Origin: Paenibacillus chondroitinus NBRC 15376 | GTDB taxonomy: Bacteria > Bacillota > Bacilli > Paenibacillales > NBRC-103111 | Length of the DNA stretch: 64,000 bases | Reading direction: 5' to 3' | NCBI RefSeq assembly: GCF_004000765.1 | Contig: NZ_BILW01000018.1 | Span: 81,591 to 145,590 of the forward strand | Translations under genes and position numbers: made by a program | Shown: positions 42,401 through 50,535 of the stretch, piece after piece | Layout of the letters: each line of letters starts with the position of its first letter | Numbering within the stretch: position 1 is the stretch's first letter | The notes under the pieces: model-generated | Database searches by the model: none | The model's input: only the letters and a program-made list of their open reading frames with translations | What the model was told of the DNA's origin: nothing

Positions 42401-43408
42401 ATGTCTTTGAACACGAACCAAACCATCATCGGACAGCTGCATTCCAGTTCGGTCATTCACCGTCATCCGGCTAATCCGCTGCTATCGCCGAAGGATGTAC
42501 CTTACGGCCCGGCGATGGTGTTTAATGCGGGTGTTGCCAAATACGAAGGAAAATACGTAATGGTGTTCCGCAATGATTACGGCAATGCCACAGCGGAAAC
42601 CATCGAGCCTGCCAGCACGACAAACCTGGGGTTGGCATTTAGCGATGACGGTGTACATTGGGATGTGCAGCAGCAACCAGTCTGGTCCTGGAACGATGAA
42701 GAAGTCGTTCGCGTTTACGATCCGAGATTAACCGTTATCGACGGCAGATGTTATATGTGCTTTGCGGTTGATACGAAGCATGGAGTACGAGGCGGCATTG
42801 CCGTCACGGACGACTTCAACCGCTTTGACGTGCTCAGCATGTCCGTGCCGGACAACCGGAACATGGTGTTGTTTCCGGAACGAATCGGCGGCAAGTACGT
42901 TCGGTTGGAACGACCGTTCCCGGTATACGGGCGCGGCGGGGTTGACCGCTTTGACACGTGGCTGAGTGACTCGCCCGACCTGTGCTATTGGGGCAACTCC
43001 AAGCTCGTGCTCGGCGTGGAGGATGTGCCGTTCGCCAACGATAAAGTCGGACCGGGTGCACCGCCGATCAAGACAGCGCAGGGCTGGTTGACGACGTTCC
43101 ATGCCGTGGATATCGACCGTGCGCGCGGCAAAAACGGGTGGGAGCCGGCGTGGAGAAAACGCTATTCAGCCGGCATTATGCTTCTCGATCTCGATGACCC
43201 GAGCCGAATTGTGGGCATGAGTAGGACGCCGCTGCTTGCTCCGGAAGCGGAGTACGAGACGTCTGGCGGGTTCCGCAACGATGTCATTTTCCCGGGCGGA
43301 ATGATTTTGGAGCCTTCAGGCGAAGTGAAAATTTATTACGGTGCGGCAGATACGGTGGAATGCTTGGCGACGGCCGACGTGGACGATCTGCTCCGACTGT
43401 GCTTATAG
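42401..43408 (+). CDS. GH130-like glycosidase/phosphorylase
   Basis: 335-residue five-bladed beta-propeller enzyme of the GH130 type. Signatures: IHRHPANPLLSPKDVPYGPA, VFNAGVAKYEGKYVMVFRND, and the DPR motif in RVYDPRLTVIDGR that holds the catalytic Asp of the family. GH130 enzymes mostly phosphorolyse beta-1,2- or beta-1,4-mannosides. No signal peptide, so it acts on imported sugar. CAAAGGAGAAT precedes the ATG, 27 bases after the binding protein. Suggests the transported compound is a mannoside or related oligosaccharide. Confidence 0.9.
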   Translation: MSLNTNQTIIGQLHSSSVIHRHPANPLLSPKDVPYGPAMVFNAGVAKYEGKYVMVFRNDYGNATAETIEPASTTNLGLAFSDDGVHWDVQQQPVWSWNDEEVVRVYDPRLTVIDGRCYMCFAVDTKHGVRGGIAVTDDFNRFDVLSMSVPDNRNMVLFPERIGGKYVRLERPFPVYGRGGVDRFDTWLSDSPDLCYWGNSKLVLGVEDVPFANDKVGPGAPPIKTAQGWLTTFHAVDIDRARGKNGWEPAWRKRYSAGIMLLDLDDPSRIVGMSRTPLLAPEAEYETSGGFRNDVIFPGGMILEPSGEVKIYYGAADTVECLATADVDDLLRLCL

Positions 43409-43454
43409 ACGAGTCTGACTAAATATATGAATGAACAAGGGTAGGTGTGGCAAA

Positions 43455-44405
43455 ATGACGCTGAAGGAGCAAAAAATAGCTTTTGAATCGGCAAAAAAGA
43501 TATATGAAAGTGCAACTTTGGTATTTCATGGCGTGGACGGTTTTGATGTCTACAATGTTTCTATTCCGTTCATTCGGGATGGAAAGCGCTACTTGTTCGG
43601 GCGGATAGAACGCCGTGAGGAATGGGCGCGCTCTTGGGTTCGCCTCTTTGAGGAGACAGGACAGGATGAATGGACCGTAGTGAAAGACAGCATGATCTAT
43701 ACGCTGGAAGATCCTTATGTTACTGAAATCGGTGAAGAGCTGGTCATGGGCGGGACTCATGTGCAATATGAGCGTGGCAAGTACAGCACGTTCTTCGGCT
43801 ATTTCTTCCGGGGCACTGATCTGAACAATTTGTGCTATTTCACTACCGGGCCTAACAAAATGAAGGATATTCGTCTTGTTCCGCTGCAGGACGGCAAGAT
43901 CGGCGTGTTCTCGCGTCCTCGCAGAGCAGATATGAGTGTCAAATACGGGAGCGAATCCATGATAGGCTTCACGATCATTGACAGTCTGGAGGATCTGACC
44001 GCGGAAGTTATTGATAACGCACCGTACATTTACGGTATTTTTGGGAAAGGCGAATGGGGAGGCGTTAATCAGGCTTATCTGCTCGATAGCGGCAAAATTG
44101 GCGTCATCGGCCACATTTGTTATACGGATAAGGATGCGAATGGCGGCGAGGTGAAGGTGTACCTGAACATGGCCCTGGTCTTCGATCCAACCACCCGGGA
44201 GTCATCCAACCTTCATTTGATTGGAAGCCGTTCCTGTTATCCTCCGGGACCTGCCAAGACGCCGCAGTTGGTTGACTGCGTTTTTGCTTCGGGAATTGCC
44301 ATGCGACCTGACGGCAAAGCCGATCTTTACAGCGGCATTGGCGATTGCCACGCGGGTCGTATTACGATTGACTATCCATTTGAGGGATATGGGCGTATTG
44401 TTTAG
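43455..44405 (+). CDS. DUF1861-family protein
   Basis: 316-residue beta-propeller protein matching DUF1861, a group distantly related to GH130/GH43 enzymes without an assigned reaction. Recognisable segments are YNVSIPFIRDGKRYLFGRIE, ERREEWARSWVRLFEETG, YTLEDPYVTEIGEELVMGGT and the end DCHAGRITIDYPFEGYGRIV. The Asp in LEDPYV sits where GH130/43 have a catalytic Asp. ATG 43455 follows AGGTGTGG; the ATG at 43431 lacks a site. Last gene of the sugar operon, so it probably acts on the same substrate as the GH130-like enzyme. Confidence 0.82.
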   Translation: MTLKEQKIAFESAKKIYESATLVFHGVDGFDVYNVSIPFIRDGKRYLFGRIERREEWARSWVRLFEETGQDEWTVVKDSMIYTLEDPYVTEIGEELVMGGTHVQYERGKYSTFFGYFFRGTDLNNLCYFTTGPNKMKDIRLVPLQDGKIGVFSRPRRADMSVKYGSESMIGFTIIDSLEDLTAEVIDNAPYIYGIFGKGEWGGVNQAYLLDSGKIGVIGHICYTDKDANGGEVKVYLNMALVFDPTTRESSNLHLIGSRSCYPPGPAKTPQLVDCVFASGIAMRPDGKADLYSGIGDCHAGRITIDYPFEGYGRIV

Positions 44406-44477
44406 GTGTATTGAGAGTCTTACTTGCTGCTGATTGGGCCAGTTGGTATGCTTAGTTCAATCATTTGGTCTATAGCC

Positions 44478-44517
44478 TTCTATTAAAGCTAATTGGCGTT
44501 TTAGCTTTAATAGGAGG
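44478..44517 (+). terminator. Terminator-like hairpin after the sugar operon
   Basis: TTCTATTAAAGCTAA (44478-44492) pairs with TTAGCTTTAATAGGA (44501-44515) with a terminal wobble, followed by GGCTTTGTT. The long stem is convincing; the T tract is modest. Confidence 0.65.
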
Positions 44518-44563
44518 CTTTGTTAAAAGATAAGAATTTATATGTTTGGGTTGAGCGAAAGCT

Positions 44564-44698
44564 CGGCTGTGCAGCAAAGTTGAAGGGCTACGTTGCATTA
44601 AAAACAACGTAATGGTGTGGTCAGACCGCGATTGCGGTCTTTCGTTGCGCATCATACAACCATTTGTTGCAAAAGGTGAATTGTAAGCGATATAAATG
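44564..44698. repeat. 135-bp dispersed repeat (family B), copy 1
   Basis: About 125 of 135 bases match 63866-64000 with no gaps. Contains an imperfect TACGTTG ... CAACGTA hairpin and AGACCGC GATT GCGGTCT, then a conserved 3' half with no obvious hairpin. No ORF is conserved. The stretch 44700-44810 shows no gene. Confidence 0.85.
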
Positions 44699-44810
44699 TA
44701 ATAATCCTTGTATTATGTGCAATATAGAGGCGAAGTGAGGCCCCTTTACGGCCAAATGGTTGCGCAAAATGCAACATAGCTGTCACAGTCGCTGCTATCG
44801 CTCCATTGGT

Positions 44811-45012
44811 TCCTCCCTGAAGGGAACTACAGGGCCCCTATTTCATCGAAATAGGCTCCTCTTCAAGCGGAGGGGAACTGACATCCTCTAGTTGTCCGTT
44901 TTCTTGAAGAAATCGGGGTTAGGCGGTCAAATAAGGCCCTGCAGTTCCGCTTGCTGAACGCGGAAACAGGCATAATTTGTTCGAATAGCGCCCCGTAGTT
45001 CCTCCAAGTGGC
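44811..45012. repeat. Palindromic repeat region (family A)
   Basis: Degenerate relatives of the array at 29527: GGGAACTACAGGGCCCCTATTT, AGGGGAACTGACATCCTC, AAATAAGGCCCTGCAGTTCC and GCCCCGTAGTTCC. An internal CTATTTCATCGAAATAG forms a hairpin. No gene is present between the 135-bp repeat and the EamA gene. Confidence 0.65.
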
Positions 45013-45092
45013 CCGCCAGCTTACCTCTCCTAAGAGGATGCCCCCTCCGCCAAATGTCTCAGTAACGCGTATTGGCAGTAATGCAGATGCTC

Positions 45093-45959
45093 CTATTTCG
45101 CCGCAAATCGCCGAGCAAACGCCACGCACAACACGACACCCATATTGACCATAAAGATGGGCCATCCAATAGACTCGTGCAATAATAAAGCGGATAATAA
45201 AAGACCAAAGAAAGGCTGAAGGAGCTGCAGCTGCCCGACAGCTGCAATTCCTCCTAGAGCAAGACCGCGATACCAAAAAACGAAACCGATGAGCATGCTG
45301 AATAAGGAGACGTAGGCGAGGCTCAGGATCGATGTAACACTGGTGCTAGACCAAGAATCCGGCTTGAAAGACAACGAGAGCAGTGCCATAACGGGAAGCG
45401 ATAAGATTAGCGCCCAAGAGATCACCTGCCATCCCCCTAATCTCCGTGAGAGTCTAGCCCCCTCCGCATAACCGTAACCACACGCGATAATAGACGCCAG
45501 CATGAGCCCGTCACCAATAAACGAAGATGAAGCTCCATTTATTAAAGCGAATCCGACCACCAGGGAACTGCCCAAGACGGATAGCATCCAGAAGATCGGT
45601 CGTGGACGTTCACCACCTCGCCATACACCGAAAATCGCTGTCGATAGTGGCAGAAGCCCCACATAGATAATCGCATGCGAGGCCGTGACATATTGGAGCG
45701 CTAGGGCTGTCAGTAGGGGAAACCCTACGACCACACAGAGCGCTATTAACAATAGAGGAACGATGTCACTTTTGAGAGGCCGTTGCTGCCTGAAGATGAG
45801 GAGTAACACACCCGCCAGCACACCTGCAATAGCGGCTCGGCATACGGTGAGAAACAAAGGTTGGAAATCCATGACAGCCAATCGTGTCGCCGGTAGAGAT
45901 CCACTAAAGATAAGTACGCCTAACATTCCGCTAAACCAGCCATTTGCCATTTTGTTCAT
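45093..45959 (-). CDS. EamA/DMT-family transporter
   Basis: 288-residue membrane protein with ten helices in two EamA repeats, the drug/metabolite transporter superfamily. Repeat 1 runs from GWFSGMLGVLIFSGSLPATR through AIFGVWRGGERPRP. Repeat 2 contains SFIGDGLMLASIIACGYGYA and FWYRGLALGGIAAVGQLQLLQ. Probably an amino acid or metabolite exporter. It is transcribed divergently from a MocR-type regulator in a 121-bp gap, the common arrangement in which the regulator controls the exporter. Confidence 0.9.
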   Translation of the reverse strand: MNKMANGWFSGMLGVLIFSGSLPATRLAVMDFQPLFLTVCRAAIAGVLAGVLLLIFRQQRPLKSDIVPLLLIALCVVVGFPLLTALALQYVTASHAIIYVGLLPLSTAIFGVWRGGERPRPIFWMLSVLGSSLVVGFALINGASSSFIGDGLMLASIIACGYGYAEGARLSRRLGGWQVISWALILSLPVMALLSLSFKPDSWSSTSVTSILSLAYVSLFSMLIGFVFWYRGLALGGIAAVGQLQLLQPFFGLLLSALLLHESIGWPIFMVNMGVVLCVAFARRFAAK

Positions 45960-46020
45960 TTTAAATCACCTCGAATAGATCTTTTACTTGGTGATTTGTA
46001 TTATATTAGGTACAATGGAA

Positions 46021-46030
46021 AGTGTACACT
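46021..46030. promoter_or_regulatory. Palindrome in the EamA-MocR promoter gap
   Basis: AGTGTACACT is a perfect 10-bp palindrome. GGTACA also occurs at about 46009 and 46052, giving repeated GTACA elements typical of a MocR-type operator region. Confidence 0.4.
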
Positions 46031-46080
46031 GAGGTTAATTCAATTTGTATGGGTACAGATTCCTGGTTGGAGGTGCATGT

Positions 46081-47454
46081 ATGACAAGTAAAAAGGAATC
46101 CATCATACAGAGCATCCGCTCTGACATCGTCGTCGGTCTCATTAAACCCGGTCAAAAACTGCCGTCGATCCGGAAACAGAGCGAGAAATATGATTGCAGC
46201 CTTAACACCATCATTAGCGTGTATCAGGAACTGGAAAACAAAAATCTGGTGTATTCCCGTCCGAAGAGCGGTTATTTTGTTGTTGCCCAAGAAGCGCTGC
46301 TTCCTTTGATTCAAACAAAACGAATCGATTTTGCCTCCGCTGCTCCAGACCCAACATCGATCTCCCAAAGTGACTTCCGTCAATGCATGAACAAAGCGAT
46401 GGATCTATTTGAAGCTTCGATTTTCACCTATCCCGATCCACAGGGCTTACTTTCGCTTCGCCAGGAGATTGTGAAGCTGTTTCAACAGCAGCAGGTATTC
46501 GCTTCCGAGCAGCAAATTTTTGTCTTCTCAGGCGCGCAGCAAGCTCTTCATCTTCTATCCGCGATGCCTTTTCCCAACGGAAAAACGAACATACTGGTTG
46601 AGCAACCAACCTATTGGGGGATGCTGGCTGCATTAAAAGCCCAAAAACAAACGGTCATCGGCATCGAAAGAACGCCTGACGGGATGGACTGGGCAGCCTT
46701 GGAGCGCCATTTTCAAAGCAATATGATCAAGTTCTTTTATACCATTCCACGGTTTCATAATCCGTTAGGCACTTCCTATACGCAAGATGAGAAACAGAGA
46801 CTAGCAGAGCTTGCCAAAGCCTACGACGTTTACATCGTTGAGGATGATTATCTGGCTGATCTGGAAACAAATTCGAAAGATGACCCAATTCGTGCATATC
46901 ATGGTGCCAGTCATGTGATTTATCTGCGAAGCTTTTCCAAAGTGATGCTGCCTGGTTTAAGGCTTGCTGCGGCAGCGGTGCCGGATTCGTTAATTCCTTC
47001 GCTCCACTTGCATAAACAAACGGCGGATCTGAGCACCTCGGTTCTTTCTCAAGGTGTATTGGAGATTTACATGAAGTCCGGGATGTATGCGCATCATGCC
47101 AAGCAAATGAAATCCTTGTACCATCATCGCATAAAAACATTAGGGGAAATTGCAAAGCGATTATTGCCACGAGAATCTTTATATTCCGTACCATCTAGTG
47201 GAGGGGTCTTCGCTGCCATACGCCTTCCGGGCTGTCATACAGAAGAAATGGTCAGGCGGCTGGAGATTCGGGGAGTTGATGTGGTGCCATCCGATCAGCA
47301 GTATCTTTCTTCTTTTCCCAAAATGAACTTGCTGCGGCTTAGCATCATACGGACGGATGAACAGGATATGGAAGAGGGCATTCGCATCATTGCCGAGGAA
47401 TTGGAGCGTGCCCAACCTACAAGCAGTTCCCCTAAGCTATTCGCATGGATTTGA
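46081..47454 (+). CDS. MocR-family regulator (GntR HTH plus aminotransferase domain)
   Basis: 457-residue chimera: an N-terminal winged helix (SIIQSIRSDIVVGLIKPGQK, then LPSIRKQSEKYDCSLNTIIS) joined to a class I aminotransferase-like domain. PLP-site features are FSGAQQALHLL, YTIPRFHNPLGTSY, VYIVEDDYLADLE and the Schiff-base lysine in YLRSFSKVMLPGLRLA. MocR proteins sense PLP-linked amino compounds. GGAGGTGC precedes ATG 46081. Divergent from the EamA transporter, which it probably regulates. A GNAT acetyltransferase follows on the same strand. Confidence 0.92.
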   Translation: MTSKKESIIQSIRSDIVVGLIKPGQKLPSIRKQSEKYDCSLNTIISVYQELENKNLVYSRPKSGYFVVAQEALLPLIQTKRIDFASAAPDPTSISQSDFRQCMNKAMDLFEASIFTYPDPQGLLSLRQEIVKLFQQQQVFASEQQIFVFSGAQQALHLLSAMPFPNGKTNILVEQPTYWGMLAALKAQKQTVIGIERTPDGMDWAALERHFQSNMIKFFYTIPRFHNPLGTSYTQDEKQRLAELAKAYDVYIVEDDYLADLETNSKDDPIRAYHGASHVIYLRSFSKVMLPGLRLAAAAVPDSLIPSLHLHKQTADLSTSVLSQGVLEIYMKSGMYAHHAKQMKSLYHHRIKTLGEIAKRLLPRESLYSVPSSGGVFAAIRLPGCHTEEMVRRLEIRGVDVVPSDQQYLSSFPKMNLLRLSIIRTDEQDMEEGIRIIAEELERAQPTSSSPKLFAWI

Positions 47455-47494
47455 GAACTTTACAGCACTTCATAAGAATCGAGGCGTAATAAAT

Positions 47495-47947
47495 ATGCAA
47501 ATACGAGAGTTAAAAAAGAATGAACAACCGCCATTAGATCTGCTATTGTTAGCGGATCCCTCACAGAAGCTTGTCGAAGGCTATCTACAAAGAGGGCAAT
47601 GCTTTATTGGCTTATTGCATGAGCAAATCGTAGGTGTCTATGTCTTACTGCCAACTAGACCCGATACAGTAGAGTTAGTAAATGTAGCCGTAGATGAAGG
47701 CCATCATGGCAAGGGCTACGGAAAACAGCTAGTGAAACACGCCATACAAGTTGCCACGGGACTCGGATTTAAAACCATCGAGGTAGGCACCGGGAATTCC
47801 AGTGTTGGTCAGCTGGCGCTTTATCAGAAATGCGGCTTTAGAATAACGGGCATAGACAAAGACTTTTTTATTAGACATTATGAGGAAGAAATCATTGAAA
47901 ATGGGATACAAGTTATCGATATGATACGGTTATCACAAGATTTATAA
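47495..47947 (+). CDS. GNAT acetyltransferase
   Basis: 151-residue N-acetyltransferase. The acetyl-CoA loop is in VNVAVDEGHHGKGYGKQLVK (Gly-rich Q/R-x-x-G-x-G/A motif), followed by ATGLGFKTIEVGTGNSSVGQ and the motif QLALYQKCGFRI, common in amine or amino acid acetylating GNAT proteins. ATG 47495 has GAGGCG 8 bases before it. It lies 40 bases after the MocR gene and probably shares its transcript. Substrate unknown. Confidence 0.9.
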   Translation: MQIRELKKNEQPPLDLLLLADPSQKLVEGYLQRGQCFIGLLHEQIVGVYVLLPTRPDTVELVNVAVDEGHHGKGYGKQLVKHAIQVATGLGFKTIEVGTGNSSVGQLALYQKCGFRITGIDKDFFIRHYEEEIIENGIQVIDMIRLSQDL

Positions 47948-47964
47948 AGGCTAGATTGCTCCAT

Positions 47965-49314
47965 CTAGCCTGCTTCCTCCCTGGTGACCAACACTTTGTT
48001 CTCCCAGGCCCTGCTTTTCCAGCGGAATAATAAGAGCAGTCCCCGCACGCCTTCATCCATGATGAACACGCCCCACATCCCAACGAGTCCATACCCTAGA
48101 CGAATGCCTACCCAATAGGTCAACGGGACGCACAGTCCCATGATGACACCTACGCCAATCAGGAGAATGAATCGAGCATCACCGGCAGCCCTGAGGGCTT
48201 CACCAATCACAATGTTCAGACAGCGTATAGGCTCCAGAAGGAAACCAAACGTCAGTAAAAACGCCCCTAGTGTAATGATTTCGACGTTATCCGTAAACAT
48301 ACCGATCAACTGTTTTCTGAACAAAACGGTTAAGGTGACCGCGGCAAGTGATAGCAATAAGCTGAGCAGCAGGCTGCGAAACAACTGTCTGTAAGCTTCC
48401 TCTTTTTCCCCGGCGCCGACCAGTCGGCCGATAATAATTTGAGTTTCCCGTCCAAGGGAGATAGCCAGAACCATAATGAATGTCATGATATTTTGGGTAT
48501 AAATCCGGGTGGAAAGCATCTCAGCGCCCAGCTGCGTGATGAAATAGGTCGTCATCAGTTGGCTGATCGAATAGACGAGGGAGCCCCCGGCTGTCGGAAT
48601 CCCGATGGCCAATATTTTTTTCAGATCTGCGAATCTAGCTTTGTAGAAGTTGCTGAAGGATAGGTTCAATCGAACGATTTTTCGTAAAATGATGCTGTGC
48701 ACCAGGAGTCCAACGAATTGGCTGACGATTGCCGAGATCGCGACACCCGGCACGCCGAGTTTGGGAAAGCCGAAAGGACCGAAAACAAATAAAATACTGC
48801 CGGTCAAATTTATCAGGTTAACGCCTAAGCTGACCGCCATTGTATATCTTGTATACCCATGCACCTGCGTGATGGATGCAATGGTCAGATTAACGGCCTG
48901 AATAAATAAAGAGCCGCCCACGATTGAAAAGTATATGCGGGCCTGCTCCAGTGCAGCTGGCTCCAACCCGAAGGGCTTCAGCAGCTGTCTACTGAAGATT
49001 ACGATACACAGGCTGACCAGAAAGCCGAACAGGAAATTAAGCGCGATGGCTCCAGCGGCAAACTTCTTGACTTCTCTGCTTTTATTCGCGCCCAAACATT
49101 GTGAAATCACGATGGCTGAACCGGTTGAGATGACTTGCAGCAGCAAAAATAAAAAAATAATGAGCTGATTGCTGACGCCAACCGCTGCAACGGCTTCATC
49201 CGAAATATGACTCACGATGAACGTATCCGAAGTTCGCATAAACACTTGCAGGGATGATTCAATAAATAAAGGCCACGTAATGGCAATTAGGCCTAGTTTT
49301 TTTGGAATGGTCAT
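47965..49314 (-). CDS. MATE-family efflux transporter
   Basis: 449-residue transporter with twelve helices in two homologous halves. It starts PKKLGLIAITWPLFIESSLQ and contains MRTSDTFIVSHISDEAVAAV and FVFGPFGFPKLGVPGVAISA. MATE proteins expel cationic drugs or metabolites using Na+ or H+. ATG 49314 follows AAGGAGCT on the minus strand; a longer frame upstream is not needed. A short hairpin (GGCTAGA ... TCTAGCC, about 47949-47970) separates it from the convergent GNAT gene. Confidence 0.93.
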   Translation of the reverse strand: MTIPKKLGLIAITWPLFIESSLQVFMRTSDTFIVSHISDEAVAAVGVSNQLIIFLFLLLQVISTGSAIVISQCLGANKSREVKKFAAGAIALNFLFGFLVSLCIVIFSRQLLKPFGLEPAALEQARIYFSIVGGSLFIQAVNLTIASITQVHGYTRYTMAVSLGVNLINLTGSILFVFGPFGFPKLGVPGVAISAIVSQFVGLLVHSIILRKIVRLNLSFSNFYKARFADLKKILAIGIPTAGGSLVYSISQLMTTYFITQLGAEMLSTRIYTQNIMTFIMVLAISLGRETQIIIGRLVGAGEKEEAYRQLFRSLLLSLLLSLAAVTLTVLFRKQLIGMFTDNVEIITLGAFLLTFGFLLEPIRCLNIVIGEALRAAGDARFILLIGVGVIMGLCVPLTYWVGIRLGYGLVGMWGVFIMDEGVRGLLLLFRWKSRAWENKVLVTREEAG

Positions 49315-49445
49315 GGGCAAAAGAGCTCCTTCGATGCTGCGCAATAGGAATCTTCTCTTTATCTTGGGGGATAATGAAACCGTTTTCTTTGCAAAATGTG
49401 GGCAAATCATTGCTTATATTGACTCCGTCAAAGAAGAATAATACA

Positions 49446-49483
49446 TGTTAATGATTTATTAACATAATCCATAGTGGTATGAT
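49446..49483 (+). promoter_or_regulatory. Inverted repeat and extended -10 before a YesN-type gene
   Basis: TGTTAAT (49446-49452), GATTT, ATTAACA (49458-49464), followed by TGGTATGAT (extended -10, hexamer 49478-49483). The repeat lies over the -35 region, where an activator or repressor could act. Confidence 0.4.
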
Positions 49484-49517
49484 AATCGCAACCTTTTTGT
49501 AAAGCGAGGAATCCGAC

Positions 49518-50534
49518 ATGGTACAAATCGTTGTTGCTGAAGATGAACTATGGTTGCGCAGTGAGCTGGTTGAAATGATCGAGCAAATCGGTGAAGGTTT
49601 CGAGATTGTCGGTGAAGCCATGGACGGTGAGGATGCATGGAATATGATACATGAGCTGTGGCCTGCGATTCTCGTGACCGACATCCGAATGCCGAGACGG
49701 GACGGTTTAGAGCTGATTCGTGATATTGAGGAGGCGGGTCTTCCAATCGTTTCCATCATTGTTAGTGGCTATGATGATTTTTCTTATGCTCAACAAGCTG
49801 TGCGGTATGGCGTTTCGGAATATTTGCTGAAGCCGCTCATGAAGGAAGAACTCAAGGATGCTCTGCATCGGTCACTGAACAGGATGGCCATGTTTAAAGA
49901 GATGCAAGGATATCTCAAGCAAATCGTAAGCTTTCTTGAGCAGATGCATGAATGGGATGCGAAGAAACGGCTTGCCAAGCTGACGAGCATACTGAATGAT
50001 ATTCGCAAGCTGCAATCGGCTCGCCCGGGAACACGCAGAACGATATTGGAGATTTTTGCGGGAAAATTAACGGAATTGATCAAGGGAGATAAGATGAGCT
50101 GCGAGTTGCCTGCTCGACCGGCTTGGGATCATCATGACGATATTTCGCGCTATTTTCAGAGCTTGCTGGAGACGTTGACCCTGCAGACCAATCAATCGGC
50201 AAACGCTGAAATACGAGCAGTCATCCGCAAAGCGACCGATTATATTGAAAGCCATTACATGCAGCAGCTGACATTGGTCAAAATAGCTCAGGTTGCGAAT
50301 TTGAGCCCGTCGTACTTCGGTTATTTATTTAAGCAGCATACGAATCAATCATTCGTTAACTATCTGAACGGTGTCCGGATTCAGAAGGCGAAGGCGCTCC
50401 TGGTGGAGGACGATATTAAAGTTTATGAGGCCGCTGAGATGGTTGGTTTTATTTCACTTCCTTATTTCAATAGAGTGTTCAAGGCATTGACGGACATGAC
50501 GCCGAATGATTTTCGGAAAGGAATGGGTTTGTAA
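49518..50534 (+). CDS. YesN-type AraC response regulator (second system)
   Basis: 338-residue regulator, shorter than the one at 35526 because the middle region is reduced. Receiver with Glu-Asp pocket, phospho-Asp55 in ILVTDIRMP and Lys in YLLKPLMK. The AraC-type DNA-binding end reads YMQQLTLVKIAQVANLSPSY, FGYLFKQHTNQSFVNYLNGV, AAEMVGFISLPYFNRVFKAL and TPNDFRKG. GAGG precedes the ATG. Next to its kinase in the order regulator-kinase, opposite to the first system. Likely activator of the binding-protein promoter at 52347-52410. Confidence 0.94.
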   Translation: MVQIVVAEDELWLRSELVEMIEQIGEGFEIVGEAMDGEDAWNMIHELWPAILVTDIRMPRRDGLELIRDIEEAGLPIVSIIVSGYDDFSYAQQAVRYGVSEYLLKPLMKEELKDALHRSLNRMAMFKEMQGYLKQIVSFLEQMHEWDAKKRLAKLTSILNDIRKLQSARPGTRRTILEIFAGKLTELIKGDKMSCELPARPAWDHHDDISRYFQSLLETLTLQTNQSANAEIRAVIRKATDYIESHYMQQLTLVKIAQVANLSPSYFGYLFKQHTNQSFVNYLNGVRIQKAKALLVEDDIKVYEAAEMVGFISLPYFNRVFKALTDMTPNDFRKGMGL

Positions 50535-50535
50535 C

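Noticed and set aside
41174..42466. A 430-codon open frame on the minus strand opposite the sugar-binding lipoprotein
   Set aside because: The plus strand carries an unmistakable lipoprotein receptor with ribosome site; the antisense frame lacks recognisable domains and arises from the codon bias of the GC-richer gene.
43419..44114. A 231-codon minus-strand frame opposite the DUF1861 gene
   Set aside because: Shadow of a well-supported plus-strand gene with family motifs; no ribosome site or domain on the minus strand.
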